A DNA stretch of 47,805 nucleotides, taken from an uncultured Asticcacaulis sp. (GTDB lineage: Bacteria > Pseudomonadota > Alphaproteobacteria > Caulobacterales > Caulobacteraceae). Numbering within the stretch: position 1 is the stretch's first letter; each line of letters begins with the position of its first letter. A program made the position numbers and the translations under genes. The stretch is taken from assembly GCA_936940865.1 (NCBI GenBank), contig CAKZJB010000192.1:1-47805 (forward strand), given 5' to 3'. Below, one piece after another: positions 31,731 through 41,510 of this stretch. The notes below the pieces were generated by a model. The model was not told where the DNA came from and made no database searches. It saw only the letters and a list, made by a program, of their open reading frames with translations.

Positions 31731-32258
31731 CTAAAGGCCGGCGGCCTTTTCGCCGCGAATGACCGCGGATACTGCGTTGACCACGGCGGCGATGCGCAGG
31801 GCCGCCTGGACCTGGACATTGGTGACGTCGTGCTGGCGCAGGACCTTTTCGTGGCTGTCGAGGCACAGGCCGCAGCCATTGACCGCCGACACGGCCAGAG
31901 ACCACAGCTCGAAATCGACCTTGTCGACGCCCGGATTGGCCAGGATGTTCATGCGCAGGCCGGCGCGCAGGGTCTCGTATTCCTTGTTGTGCAGCAGGTG
32001 AAGCGAGCGATAGTAGACATTGTTCATGCCCATGATCGCCGCCGCCGCCTTGGCGGCATTCAGCGCGTCCGGCGTCAGGTTGGCCGCGGCCAAGAGATTT
32101 TGCACCACTTCGGGCACGCCGACCGCATAGGCGCAGGCGACGAATGCGCCCCACTTCTGCTGATCGTTGAGCGTGGTTTCGTTGGCGAGCGTGGAAAGAT
32201 TCAGCGAAAGATCCTTGGCATAGGCAGGGATCAGGTCGCGGAGGGCATCGATCGACAT
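31731..32258 (-). CDS. ahpD: Alkyl hydroperoxidase AhpD
   Basis: Carboxymuconolactone-decarboxylase-fold hydroperoxidase of 175 residues. The redox pair Cys129-x2-Cys132 with His136 in [10 protein letters not shown] is the active centre that reduces AhpC in the mycobacterial-type AhpC/AhpD system. AGGA seven bases before ATG 32258 sets the start. It lies 107 bases downstream of ahpC on the same strand, with a terminator-like hairpin between them, so it may be partly independent. No ahpF is nearby, in keeping with AhpD being the reductant of AhpC. Confidence 0.94.
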   Translation of the reverse strand: MSIDALRDLIPAYAKDLSLNLSTLANETTLNDQQKWGAFVACAYAVGVPEVVQNLLAAANLTPDALNAAKAAAAIMGMNNVYYRSLHLLHNKEYETLRAGLRMNILANPGVDKVDFELWSLAVSAVNGCGLCLDSHEKVLRQHDVTNVQVQAALRIAAVVNAVSAVIRGEKAAGL

Positions 32259-32283
32259 GGAGTTTTCCTTGTATTCGGGCATG

Positions 32284-32319
32284 AAAAAGGCGGCGCGCAA
32301 AAGGGGAAACGCGCCGCCT
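32284..32319 (-). terminator. Hairpin between ahpC and ahpD
   Basis: On the minus strand AGGCGGCGCG (32319-32310) pairs perfectly with CGCGCCGCCT (32297-32288) around a 12-base loop and runs into TTTTT (32288-32284). This is a good intrinsic terminator or attenuator that would lower ahpD relative to ahpC. Confidence 0.82.
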
Positions 32320-32365
32320 CTTTCGGATGGGCTCAAATCCGGGTCAGGCTTAAGCCCGTTGTGGC

Positions 32366-32920
32366 TTAGGCAGCCAGGGTTTCACCGCCGACGGCGCGGT
32401 TGCACGGGCACAGCTCGTCGGTTTGCAGGCCGTCGAGGACGCGCAGGGTTTCCTCCGGCGAACGGCCGACGTTCAGACCGTTGACGGTGACGTGCTGCAC
32501 CACATTGTCCGGATCGACGATGAAGGTGGCGCGCAGCGCAACGTGGGCCTTCGGGTCGAGGACGCCCAGCGCCTGGGCGAAGACGGCGCCGTTGTCGGCG
32601 AACTGCCAGATCGGCAGCTTGTCGAGATCCTTGTGGTCGCGGCGCCAGCCGAGCTTCGAATGCTCGTTGTCGGTCGAACCGCCGAGCACGACCGTGTCGC
32701 GGTCTTCGAATTCACGCGCCAGGCGGGCATAGCCGGCGATTTCGGTCGGGCAGACGAAGGTGAAGTCCTTCGGGTAGAAGAAGATGACCTTCCACTTGCC
32801 CGGGAAGCTGGCCTTGGTCACATCCTCGAAAGCGCTCTGGCCGTTTTCTTCGTGGCGGTTGAAGCCGGGCTTCACACCGACGACGCTGAAGTCCGGGAGG
32901 GTTTCGCCAACACCGATCAT
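32366..32920 (-). CDS. ahpC: Peroxiredoxin AhpC
   Basis: Typical two-cysteine peroxidase of 184 residues. The peroxidatic Cys57 lies in DFTFVCPTE with Thr54 in place; C-terminal cysteines Cys171 and Cys173 in [11 protein letters not shown] match the AhpC subgroup that works with AhpD. It removes hydrogen peroxide, organic peroxides and peroxynitrite in the cytosol. The gene is divergent from oxyR, whose T-N11-A site lies in the shared 139-base gap, so OxyR control is likely. The ahpC mRNA continues towards ahpD past a hairpin. Confidence 0.95.
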   Translation of the reverse strand: MIGVGETLPDFSVVGVKPGFNRHEENGQSAFEDVTKASFPGKWKVIFFYPKDFTFVCPTEIAGYARLAREFEDRDTVVLGGSTDNEHSKLGWRRDHKDLDKLPIWQFADNGAVFAQALGVLDPKAHVALRATFIVDPDNVVQHVTVNGLNVGRSPEETLRVLDGLQTDELCPCNRAVGGETLAA

Positions 32921-33019
32921 ATTCTGTCTCCTTGTCTGATCTCTTCGGCCGGGAGGGCCGATGCAGAGGCCTTACGCCTCACAAGGGTAGAACTCAAATT
33001 AATTGTTTTTGAATTTTTT

Positions 33020-33034
33020 ATAAATTGAATTTAT
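33020..33034. promoter_or_regulatory. Candidate OxyR binding site
   Basis: ATAAATT-G-AATTTAT is a perfect 15-base inverted repeat that fits the LysR-family T-N11-A rule (T at 33021, A at 33033). It lies 26 bases before oxyR and 100 bases upstream of ahpC in the divergent promoter. The surrounding stretch (32990-33035) is very AT-rich. Confidence 0.6.
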
Positions 33035-33059
33035 GGGGCCCGGTAACTATAGTGCAGGC

Positions 33060-33992
33060 ATGTTACCCACCCTGCGTCAGCTTCAGTACCTCAAGCTCCT
33101 TGACGAGCATAAGAGCTTCATGGCCGCGGCCGAAGCCGCGCACGTCTCGCAACCCGCCCTGTCGTCCGGCATTGCCGAACTCGAAAAGGGCCTGGGGGCG
33201 CGCCTTGTCGACCGTACGCGGGGGCAGGTCATCCTGACAGCCGTGGGTGAAGAGACCCTGAAGCGCGCGCTCGATATCCTGGCGCGCACCGAAGACCTGG
33301 TCGAGGCGGCGCGCGGCGCCAACCGGCCGCTCAGCGGGCGATTCCGTCTCGGCGTCATTCCGACGGTCGCGCCCTTTCTCCTGCCCAAGGCCCTGATACG
33401 GTTGCGCGGGGATTTTCCGCAATTGCGCCTGTTCCTTCGGGAAGACCAGACGGCCCGGCTGATCGCGTCGCTCAAGGCCGGAGCCCTCGACGCCGCCGTC
33501 ATCGCCCTGCCCTACGACCTGAACGGGCTCGATCACGCCTTCGTCTGCAAGGACGAGATCGTGGCCGCGACGCCGTGCAGCCACCCACTGGCGCACGAAG
33601 ACAGTATTTCACCGGAAGCCCTGAAGGGCGAGGAACTGATCCTGCTCGAAGATGGCCACTGTCTGCGTGACCATGCCCTGGCGGCCTGTTCGTGGACGGG
33701 GCCGACCGGAGGCGTCGAAACGCTCGGCAATCCCAACGGCGGGTTTGCGGCGACGTCGCTCAATACCCTGGTGCAGATGGTCGGCTCGGGACTTGGTGTG
33801 TCCCTGCTGCCCGCCATGGCGGTCGATGCCGGCCTGGTGCGCAGCGACGAGGTGACGGTGCGCCCACTTAAATCGGATCATGCCTACCGCGACATCGTGG
33901 TGGTGTGGCGGGCGGGATCGAGCCGCGCCCCCGAGGCCCGGCTGCTGGCGGACAAGTTGAAGAGCGGTGGCCGGGAGGCGCATGCGGCATGA
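33060..33992 (+). CDS. oxyR: Hydrogen-peroxide sensor OxyR (LysR family)
   Basis: LysR-type regulator of 310 residues. The N-terminal helix-turn-helix starts MLPTLRQLQYLKLLDEHKSF with HVSQPALSSGIAELE. The redox pair typical of OxyR is present: Cys201 and Cys210 in EDGHCLRDHALAAC, with the same nine-residue spacing as Cys199/Cys208 in E. coli. In the family, peroxide oxidises the pair and the protein then activates peroxidase genes. It is divergent from ahpC. ATG 33060 aligns with the family start; an in-frame ATG at 33033 would overlap the operator and is less likely. Confidence 0.94.
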   Translation: MLPTLRQLQYLKLLDEHKSFMAAAEAAHVSQPALSSGIAELEKGLGARLVDRTRGQVILTAVGEETLKRALDILARTEDLVEAARGANRPLSGRFRLGVIPTVAPFLLPKALIRLRGDFPQLRLFLREDQTARLIASLKAGALDAAVIALPYDLNGLDHAFVCKDEIVAATPCSHPLAHEDSISPEALKGEELILLEDGHCLRDHALAACSWTGPTGGVETLGNPNGGFAATSLNTLVQMVGSGLGVSLLPAMAVDAGLVRSDEVTVRPLKSDHAYRDIVVVWRAGSSRAPEARLLADKLKSGGREAHAA

Positions 33993-34420
33993 AACGGATG
34001 TTCGGTCTTACGCTCCTGCTTTTGCTGGCGGCTTGTTCGAAGCCCGAGGCGGCCGCGCCGCCGCCGGAGCCCGTGGCGGCCCAGCCGGCCGCGCCCGATC
34101 CCTGGCCTGGCAAATACGAAGGCGACGTCATGGTCAATGTGGCGGGTTTTTCGGGCGCCTATCGGGTGTGGCTGCTGACGGCCAGGGCTGATGGCTGCAC
34201 CGGCGACCTGGGCGTGGCCGACAAGGGGTTGCCGGCGCGGTCCGAGGGCGATGCGCTTGAGGTTGTGGTGCCGGCAAAAGATGCCTTGCCGCAGTGTACC
34301 GTCCGCCTGACGCGCACCGGCGCCACGGTAACGGTGGCCGAGGACGCCGGCTGCGCGGCCTATCACGGTGCGACCTGTGCGTTTGCCGGTAAGGCGCGTC
34401 GGGTTCAGCCCGCGCATTAA
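33989..34420 (+). CDS. Small lipoprotein coupled to oxyR
   Basis: Not recognised beyond being a lipoprotein. The signal MKRMFGLTLLLLLAAC places the lipidated cysteine at residue 16 (lipobox LLAAC), followed by Ser at +2 and a Pro/Ala-rich linker to about residue 45. The domain behind it has GKYEGDVMVNVAGFSGAYRV and four further cysteines, possibly two disulfides. Its ATG overlaps the oxyR stop (ATGA), with GGGAGG ten bases upstream, so the two are translated together. The coupling to a peroxide sensor is unusual, but no function can be assigned. Confidence 0.78.
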   Translation: MKRMFGLTLLLLLAACSKPEAAAPPPEPVAAQPAAPDPWPGKYEGDVMVNVAGFSGAYRVWLLTARADGCTGDLGVADKGLPARSEGDALEVVVPAKDALPQCTVRLTRTGATVTVAEDAGCAAYHGATCAFAGKARRVQPAH

Positions 34421-34471
34421 CCGGTCATAAACCCTGTTTGCCTAGCCTGAAAGCTCGACGAATCGGTCCCT

Positions 34472-34517
34472 TCAGACGGTTATACCAGTCTGACCCTTGG
34501 TAGTGCGCGGTTATACC
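34472..34517. repeat. Repeats between convergent genes
   Basis: CGGTTATACC occurs twice in direct orientation (34477-34486 and 34508-34517). The first copy lies in an inverted repeat TCAGAC (34472-34477) / GTCTGA (34488-34493). The site is between the convergent lipoprotein and nadE genes and may form a bidirectional terminator, though no T-run follows. Confidence 0.4.
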
Positions 34518-34521
34518 GGCA

Positions 34522-36576
<2,055 letters not shown>

Positions 36577-36713
36577 TTTAGGCTCCAATGGCAATCCAAA
36601 TCGACCAATAGTCCCGCTCTTAGCAGGGAAAATTCGATATTGAGCGATGATTTTATAAAAACATGGTCAAATTTCACCAAAATCCGTCGCCGCGAGTTAC
36701 ATTGTGTGACAAA

Positions 36714-36731
36714 TCGTATCAATTTATACGA
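36714..36731. promoter_or_regulatory. Operator-like dyad before the threonine deaminase gene
   Basis: TCGTAT (36714-36719) and ATACGA (36726-36731) form a perfect six-base inverted repeat with a six-base spacer in an AT-rich 190-base gap. It is 54 bases before the start codon, where an operator would sit. No regulator is suggested by neighbouring genes. Confidence 0.4.
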
Positions 36732-36785
36732 AATTATCTCTGTATTTTTTCCACCTCGCGAGACGCACCTCTGTTATGAGGCGCC

Positions 36786-37988
36786 ATGAGCGTAACCTTT
36801 GCCGACATCGAAGCTGCCGCCGCACGGATATCCGGTCACATCGTCCGCACGCCGTGCGTCTTTTCGCAGCGCCTGAGCGCCGCGACGCGCAACAGGTTGT
36901 GGATCAAGGCCGAGAACCAGCAATACACCTCGGCCTTCAAGGAACGCGGCGCGCTCAACAAGCTTTTGCAGCTGTCCGAAGATGAACGCCGGCGCGGCGT
37001 GTTCGCGGCGTCCGCCGGCAACCACGCGCAAGGCCTGGCCTATCATGCCCAGCGTCTCGGCATTCCGGCGACCATCGTCATGCCGCAAGGCACGCCCTTC
37101 GTCAAAATCCAGAAGACCGAAGGCTTCGGCGCCAATGTCGTCATGGAAGGCAAGGGCTACGACGAATCCTCCGCCCACGCCATCCGGCTATGCGAAGCAG
37201 CGGGCGGGGTGTATGTGCACCCGTTCAACGACGTGGCCGTTCTGGCGGGGCAAGGCACCATCGCCATCGAGATGCTGGAGCAGGCGCCCGAGCTCGATAC
37301 CCTTATCGTACCGATCGGCGGTGGCGGCCTGATCGCCGGCATGGCCATCGCGGCAAAGACGATCAAGCCCTGGATCAAGATCATCGGCGTCGAAGCCGCC
37401 ATGTTCCCGTCCTTCACGGCGCGGCGCCGCAACCTGCCGCTGCCGGCGGGTGGCAGCACGATCGCGGAAGGCATTGCGGTGCGCCAAGTCGGCAACCTTA
37501 CCTTCGAACTGGCTAACCCCCTTGTCGACGACGTCCTGGTGATCGACGAAGCCGATTTCGAACGCGGCATCGCCGCCTATGCCAATATCGAAAAGACGGT
37601 CGCCGAAGGCGCGGGCGCGGCAGGCCTCGCGGCCGTCATGCGCTATCCGGAGCGCTTCGAAGGCCAGAATGTCGGCCTGGTGCTGTGCGGCGGCAATATA
37701 GATTTACGGCTGCTGGCCAGTGTGTTGCAGCGTGAACTGGTGCGCGAAAAGCGCCTTGTCACCTATCGCATTTTGGGCGACGATCGCCCTGGCATGCTGT
37801 CGCTGATGGCCGACGTCATTGCCTCGAAGGGGGGCAATATCGTCGACGTGGCGCACAATCGCCTGGTGCTCGACGTGCCCGCGAAAGGGGCGGAGTTCGA
37901 CATCATGGTCGAGACCCAGGGGCCGCGTCATGCCTTTGAAATTTCAGAAGCCTTGAGGAGCACGGGATATGCGTTGCGCATGGATTAG
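36786..37988 (+). CDS. ilvA: Threonine ammonia-lyase with ACT domain
   Basis: PLP enzyme converting threonine to 2-oxobutanoate and ammonia, feeding isoleucine synthesis or threonine breakdown. The PLP lysine is Lys52 in SAFKERGALNKL; the phosphate-binding loop GGGGLIAGMA is near 180. The C-terminal part from about residue 325 (YRILGDDRPGMLSLMADVIA) is a single ACT-like domain. The 400-residue length and single ACT domain fit the catabolic or short-type enzyme rather than the 500-residue biosynthetic form. It is followed by, and overlaps by 20 bases, an FKBP gene. Confidence 0.92.
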   Translation: MSVTFADIEAAAARISGHIVRTPCVFSQRLSAATRNRLWIKAENQQYTSAFKERGALNKLLQLSEDERRRGVFAASAGNHAQGLAYHAQRLGIPATIVMPQGTPFVKIQKTEGFGANVVMEGKGYDESSAHAIRLCEAAGGVYVHPFNDVAVLAGQGTIAIEMLEQAPELDTLIVPIGGGGLIAGMAIAAKTIKPWIKIIGVEAAMFPSFTARRRNLPLPAGGSTIAEGIAVRQVGNLTFELANPLVDDVLVIDEADFERGIAAYANIEKTVAEGAGAAGLAAVMRYPERFEGQNVGLVLCGGNIDLRLLASVLQRELVREKRLVTYRILGDDRPGMLSLMADVIASKGGNIVDVAHNRLVLDVPAKGAEFDIMVETQGPRHAFEISEALRSTGYALRMD

Positions 37989-38445
37989 CGGTTTGGTTCT
38001 GGCGGGAGTCTTGTGCGCGGCGCCGGTGTTTGCGCAAACGGCCGCTGACAATCTCAAGGCCGGCCAGGCCTATCTCAAGACGGTCGCCAAGCAGCCCGGC
38101 GTCGTCGTCCTGCCGTCCGGCGTCATGTACCGCGTGGTGTCGCGCAGCCCCCAGCCGGGCGCCCGGCCGACCGTGGCGGACACGGTGACCATCGATTACG
38201 AAGGCAAGCTTTTGAACGGCTCGATCTTCGATTCCTCCTACGCCCGGCATGAAGCGGCCAGCTTCCCGCTGGGCCGCCTGATTCCGGCCTGGCAGGAGGC
38301 TATCCCGCAAATGCATGTCGGCGACGAGATCATCCTCTATACGCCGCCCTCGCAGGCCTATGGCGACCGCGACCTCAGCCCCGATATCCCGCCGAACAGC
38401 ACGCTGGTCTTCCGCGTGCACCTGATCGGCATCGGCGGACAGTAA
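37969..38445 (+). CDS. Secreted FKBP-type peptidyl-prolyl isomerase
   Basis: Periplasmic prolyl isomerase of 158 residues. The signal peptide ends APVFAQ (about residue 23). The FKBP fold motifs are TVTIDYEGKLLNGSIFDSSY, FPLGRLIPAWQEAIPQMHVGDE, and YGDRDLSPDIPPNSTLVFRVHL. It overlaps the threonine deaminase by 20 bases and is followed 12 bases later by a close paralogue; the two proteins align along their whole length after the signal region, so they come from a tandem duplication. Confidence 0.92.
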   Translation: MRCAWISGLVLAGVLCAAPVFAQTAADNLKAGQAYLKTVAKQPGVVVLPSGVMYRVVSRSPQPGARPTVADTVTIDYEGKLLNGSIFDSSYARHEAASFPLGRLIPAWQEAIPQMHVGDEIILYTPPSQAYGDRDLSPDIPPNSTLVFRVHLIGIGGQ

Positions 38446-38457
38446 GGACAACAGAAA

Positions 38458-38976
38458 ATGATCCGTACACGCATCATCTTGCCGCTGATCGCAGTCCTGG
38501 CCCTGGCGGGCTGCGGTCAAAGCATGGATTCCGTCGACAAGGAAATGGCCAGGCGCGAGGCGCAGGACGCTGCCGCTGCGTCCGCCAACCTCAAGACCGG
38601 CCAGGAATTTCTGGCGAAGGTGTCGAAGGAACCGGGGGTCGTCACCCTGCCGTCCGGCCTGATGTACAAGGTCGTATCCGCACCCGATCCCAATGCGCCC
38701 AAGCCGTCCGCCGATGCGACGGTCAAGATCAATTACGAAGGCAAGCTTGTCGACGGCACGGTTTTCGATTCGTCGTATGAGCGCGGCACGTCCGCGACCT
38801 TCCCGCTCAGCCGCCTGGTCAAGGCCTGGCAGGTGGCCTTGCCGATGATGCACAAGGGCGATACCTGGATGCTCTATGTCCCGGCAGAGCTCGGCTACGG
38901 TCAGGCCGACATGGGCGCCATCCCGCCCAACAGCACGCTGGTGTTCAAGATCCAGCTGCTGGACTTTCAAGGCTAA
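38458..38976 (+). CDS. FKBP-type peptidyl-prolyl isomerase lipoprotein
   Basis: Paralogue of the preceding gene with a different export signal: MIRTRIILPLIAVLALAGC is a lipoprotein signal with Cys19, so this copy is membrane-anchored while the first is soluble. The FKBP motifs VKINYEGKLVDGTVFDSSY, FPLSRLVKAWQVALPMMHKGD and GAIPPNSTLVFKIQLL are intact; 172 residues. A short helical spacer (SVDKEMARREAQDAAAAS) holds the domain off the membrane. It ends tail-to-tail with the PDZ gene, the two stop codons sharing CTAA. Confidence 0.92.
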   Translation: MIRTRIILPLIAVLALAGCGQSMDSVDKEMARREAQDAAAASANLKTGQEFLAKVSKEPGVVTLPSGLMYKVVSAPDPNAPKPSADATVKINYEGKLVDGTVFDSSYERGTSATFPLSRLVKAWQVALPMMHKGDTWMLYVPAELGYGQADMGAIPPNSTLVFKIQLLDFQG

Positions 38977-39809
38977 AATTTAAGGGTTTCATCCACGACC
39001 TGACCGTTATGCCAGACGCTGGCGGTCAGGGTCTGGCCGGGCTTCAGGCTCAGGCCCGTTACGTCGGCTGCCGTCTTCACCGGCTTGCCGTCGATGGCCA
39101 TCAGGATGTCTTCCTTCTTGATGCCGGCGGACAGGGCCGCGGAATCCTCATCGACCGCCTGGATGAACAGGCCGTGGTCGAGCCCGTAATTGTTCATGAT
39201 ATCGGCGGGCGTCATGTCGCCGAACTCAAGACCCAGCGGCACGGGCTGCAGGCGGTCGGGATGCAAGGCGTAGCGCTTGCCGGCCGGCACGAAGTCATTG
39301 AGCGCCATGAACTGGCGTTCTATCTGATCCGGCGTCAGGGTAATCCGGACCTCGCCGCCCCGGCGCAGGTCCACGCTATAGGTGATGCCGATGGCGGCGT
39401 CGCGGCGCAATTGCGCATCCGGCACCGAAACGGAAAGGGCTTCCTTATAGCGGCACTGGCGCTGATCGCCGTTTTCGCCGCAGCGGATGATCTCCCGGAT
39501 CGGTGCCGCAAACGCCAGAGCCCTGCCGCCTTCCCGCACAGACCGGATGCTGCGCCAGTCGGTGTCGACATAGTCGATGGCCAGGGTGAAGGTATGGCGT
39601 GGTGTACGGGCGCGCCGGTCAAGGTCGGTTTGCAGCACCGTGCGTGTATTGACCGTGGCCGGATCGAGCGTGCGCAGGATCAGGCCCGAAACATTGATGT
39701 CGGACATCAGGCGGTCGTCGACGACCACGACACCCAATGGCGTTTCCGCGTCTGCGGCGGCGGCCAGCAGGGACGCACCCAGCAGCGCGGCGAACAATCG
39801 GCGTTTCAT
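38973..39809 (-). CDS. Secreted PDZ-domain protein
   Basis: Periplasmic protein of 278 residues with a signal peptide (MKRRLFAALLGASLLAAAADA) and one C-terminal PDZ domain: LGLEFGDMTPADIMNNYGLDHGLFIQAVDEDSAALSAGI is split over the domain, followed by KKEDILMAIDGKPVKTAADV. No protease catalytic residues are visible, so it is not an HtrA/DegP enzyme. The N-terminal 180 residues have two cysteines (CGENGDQRQC) and no recognised fold. Its ribosome-binding site lies inside a strong hairpin directly before ATG 39809. Confidence 0.82.
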   Translation of the reverse strand: MKRRLFAALLGASLLAAAADAETPLGVVVVDDRLMSDINVSGLILRTLDPATVNTRTVLQTDLDRRARTPRHTFTLAIDYVDTDWRSIRSVREGGRALAFAAPIREIIRCGENGDQRQCRYKEALSVSVPDAQLRRDAAIGITYSVDLRRGGEVRITLTPDQIERQFMALNDFVPAGKRYALHPDRLQPVPLGLEFGDMTPADIMNNYGLDHGLFIQAVDEDSAALSAGIKKEDILMAIDGKPVKTAADVTGLSLKPGQTLTASVWHNGQVVDETLKF

Positions 39810-39811
39810 GC

Positions 39812-39842
39812 CCCTAACCCCTTTGTTAGCAATGGGTTAGGG
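39812..39842 (-). promoter_or_regulatory. Hairpin covering the ribosome-binding site of the PDZ gene
   Basis: On the minus strand CCCTAACCC (39842-39834) pairs perfectly with GGGTTAGGG (39820-39812) around a 13-base loop, in which TTG/CAA can pair further. The 3' arm contains the only Shine-Dalgarno-like bases and ends two bases before the ATG. Folding would block ribosome access; no T-tract follows, so it is not a classical terminator of pgi. Confidence 0.55.
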
Positions 39843-39899
39843 ACATCTGCTCCGACTTGTGGGCGGCCGCATGGCCGATATGTGTCGGGTTTGAAATAA

Positions 39900-41510
39900 T
39901 TACTTTACGCGATCGATCAGCGCGGTGGTCGACGGATCGTGGTCCCCGACGGTGGCTGCCGTAAAGTCCCTGAGCACGCCGCTGGCCAGGGTCTTGCCGA
40001 GCTCGACGCCCCACTGGTCGAAGCTGTTGAGTCCCATGACGATACCCTCGGCGAAGGTCTTGTGCTCGTACAAAGCCAGCAGCGCGCCGAGCGTTTCGGG
40101 CGTCAGTTCGCTGATGAGGACGGTGGTCGACGGCTTGTTGCCCGGGCAGACCTTCTGCGGCGCGATCTGGGCGGTGCGGGCATCGTCGAAGCCGAGCGCC
40201 TTGCATTCGGCGATGGACGTCTCCAGCGACTTGCCGACCATGAAGGCTTCGCCCTGGGCGATGACGTTCGACAGCAGCTTCTTCTGCATGTCGTCCGATG
40301 CCTCGGCGTTCTTCTGCACGGCGATCAGTTCCAGCGGCACGACGTCTTCCGACTGGTGCAGCATCTGAAAGAAGGCGTGCTGGGCGTTGGTGCCTTCGTC
40401 GCCGAAGACGACCGGGCAGGTCTTGGTGGCCAGCAGTTCGCCGGTGGGCGAGGTCCGCTTGCCGTTCGATTCCATCTCGAGTTGCTGCAGGAAGGCCGCC
40501 AGGCGGCGCAGGCGGTGGACGTAGGGGATGACGGCGCGGCTGGGCCGATCATGAGCGATACGGTTATAGACCTGGGCGGCGGCCAGCAGGATTGGCGCGT
40601 TCCTGGCGAACGGCGCCGTCAGGAAGTGCTGGTCCATCTGGCGCGCGCCGTCGAGCAGGCGTTCATAGACGTCGAAGCCGAGCGCGATGATGACCGACAG
40701 CGACACGGCCGACCACAGCGAATAACGGCCGCCGACCCAGTCCTTGAAGCCGAAGACGCGGTCGGGCGCGATGCCGTAGGCGCCGGTCTTGTCGGGCGCG
40801 GCCGAAACCGCGGCCAGGTGCTTTTTGGCGGCGTCTTCGCCCAGGCCCTTGATCAGCCAGTCGCGGGCGGCCAGGAAATTGGCGAGCGTTTCCTGCGTCG
40901 TAAAGGTCTTCGATACGGCGATGACCAGGGTTTCGGCGGGATCGAGGCCGGCCAGGGCGAGCGCCAGCTCCGAGCCGTCGACATTGGCGACGAAGCGGAC
41001 GTCGATCTGCGGGTTCAGCGGCGCCAGGCCCTGGAAGACCAGGCGTGGCCCGAGGTCGGAACCGCCGATGCCGATATGGATGATGGTCTTGAACGGCTTT
41101 CCGGTGGCGCCGGTGATCGTGCCGGACCGGATGGCCCCGGCATAGTCGCGCATGGCGTCGCGCGCCGATCTTACATCGTGGGTGATTTCGGGGCCGCGCA
41201 GGCGGGCATTCTCGGCGTCGCTGTCGCGCAGAGCCACATGCAGGACGGCGCGGCCTTCGGAGACGTTGATTTCTTTCCCGGTCCACATCTTTTCGCGGGC
41301 TTCGACCAGGCCCGACTGCTCGAACAGCTCGATGGCGCGATCGAAACCGGACTTCGACCAGCTCTGCTTGGAAACATCGACATAGAGGCCGCAGACATCG
41401 AGCGACATGCGCGACAGGCGATCCGGGTCGTTTCGGAACTGGTCGACGATCCTGGCGTTGGCATCGACGAAGGCCTGGGTCTTCAGGGCTTCAAGCGCGG
41501 TAGTGCTCAT
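39900..41510 (-). CDS. pgi: Glucose-6-phosphate isomerase
   Basis: Interconverts glucose-6-phosphate and fructose-6-phosphate. The 536-residue protein has the substrate-binding motifs GIGGSDLGP and SKTFTTQET, the family signature FGFKDWVGGRYSLWSAV, the catalytic region GDEGTNAQHAFFQ and the C-terminal NSFDQWGVELGK. GGAGG a few bases before ATG 41510 sets the start. That ATG overlaps the stop of the upstream glycosyltransferase by four bases (ATGA), so it is co-translated with it; the pairing with a sugar transferase is not typical. Confidence 0.96.
   Translation of the reverse strand: MSTTALEALKTQAFVDANARIVDQFRNDPDRLSRMSLDVCGLYVDVSKQSWSKSGFDRAIELFEQSGLVEAREKMWTGKEINVSEGRAVLHVALRDSDAENARLRGPEITHDVRSARDAMRDYAGAIRSGTITGATGKPFKTIIHIGIGGSDLGPRLVFQGLAPLNPQIDVRFVANVDGSELALALAGLDPAETLVIAVSKTFTTQETLANFLAARDWLIKGLGEDAAKKHLAAVSAAPDKTGAYGIAPDRVFGFKDWVGGRYSLWSAVSLSVIIALGFDVYERLLDGARQMDQHFLTAPFARNAPILLAAAQVYNRIAHDRPSRAVIPYVHRLRRLAAFLQQLEMESNGKRTSPTGELLATKTCPVVFGDEGTNAQHAFFQMLHQSEDVVPLELIAVQKNAEASDDMQKKLLSNVIAQGEAFMVGKSLETSIAECKALGFDDARTAQIAPQKVCPGNKPSTTVLISELTPETLGALLALYEHKTFAEGIVMGLNSFDQWGVELGKTLASGVLRDFTAATVGDHDPSTTALIDRVK

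Noticed and set aside
36786-37988. Serine racemase or serine dehydratase as the identity of the PLP enzyme
   Set aside because: The C-terminal ACT-like domain and the 400-residue length fit threonine ammonia-lyase better.
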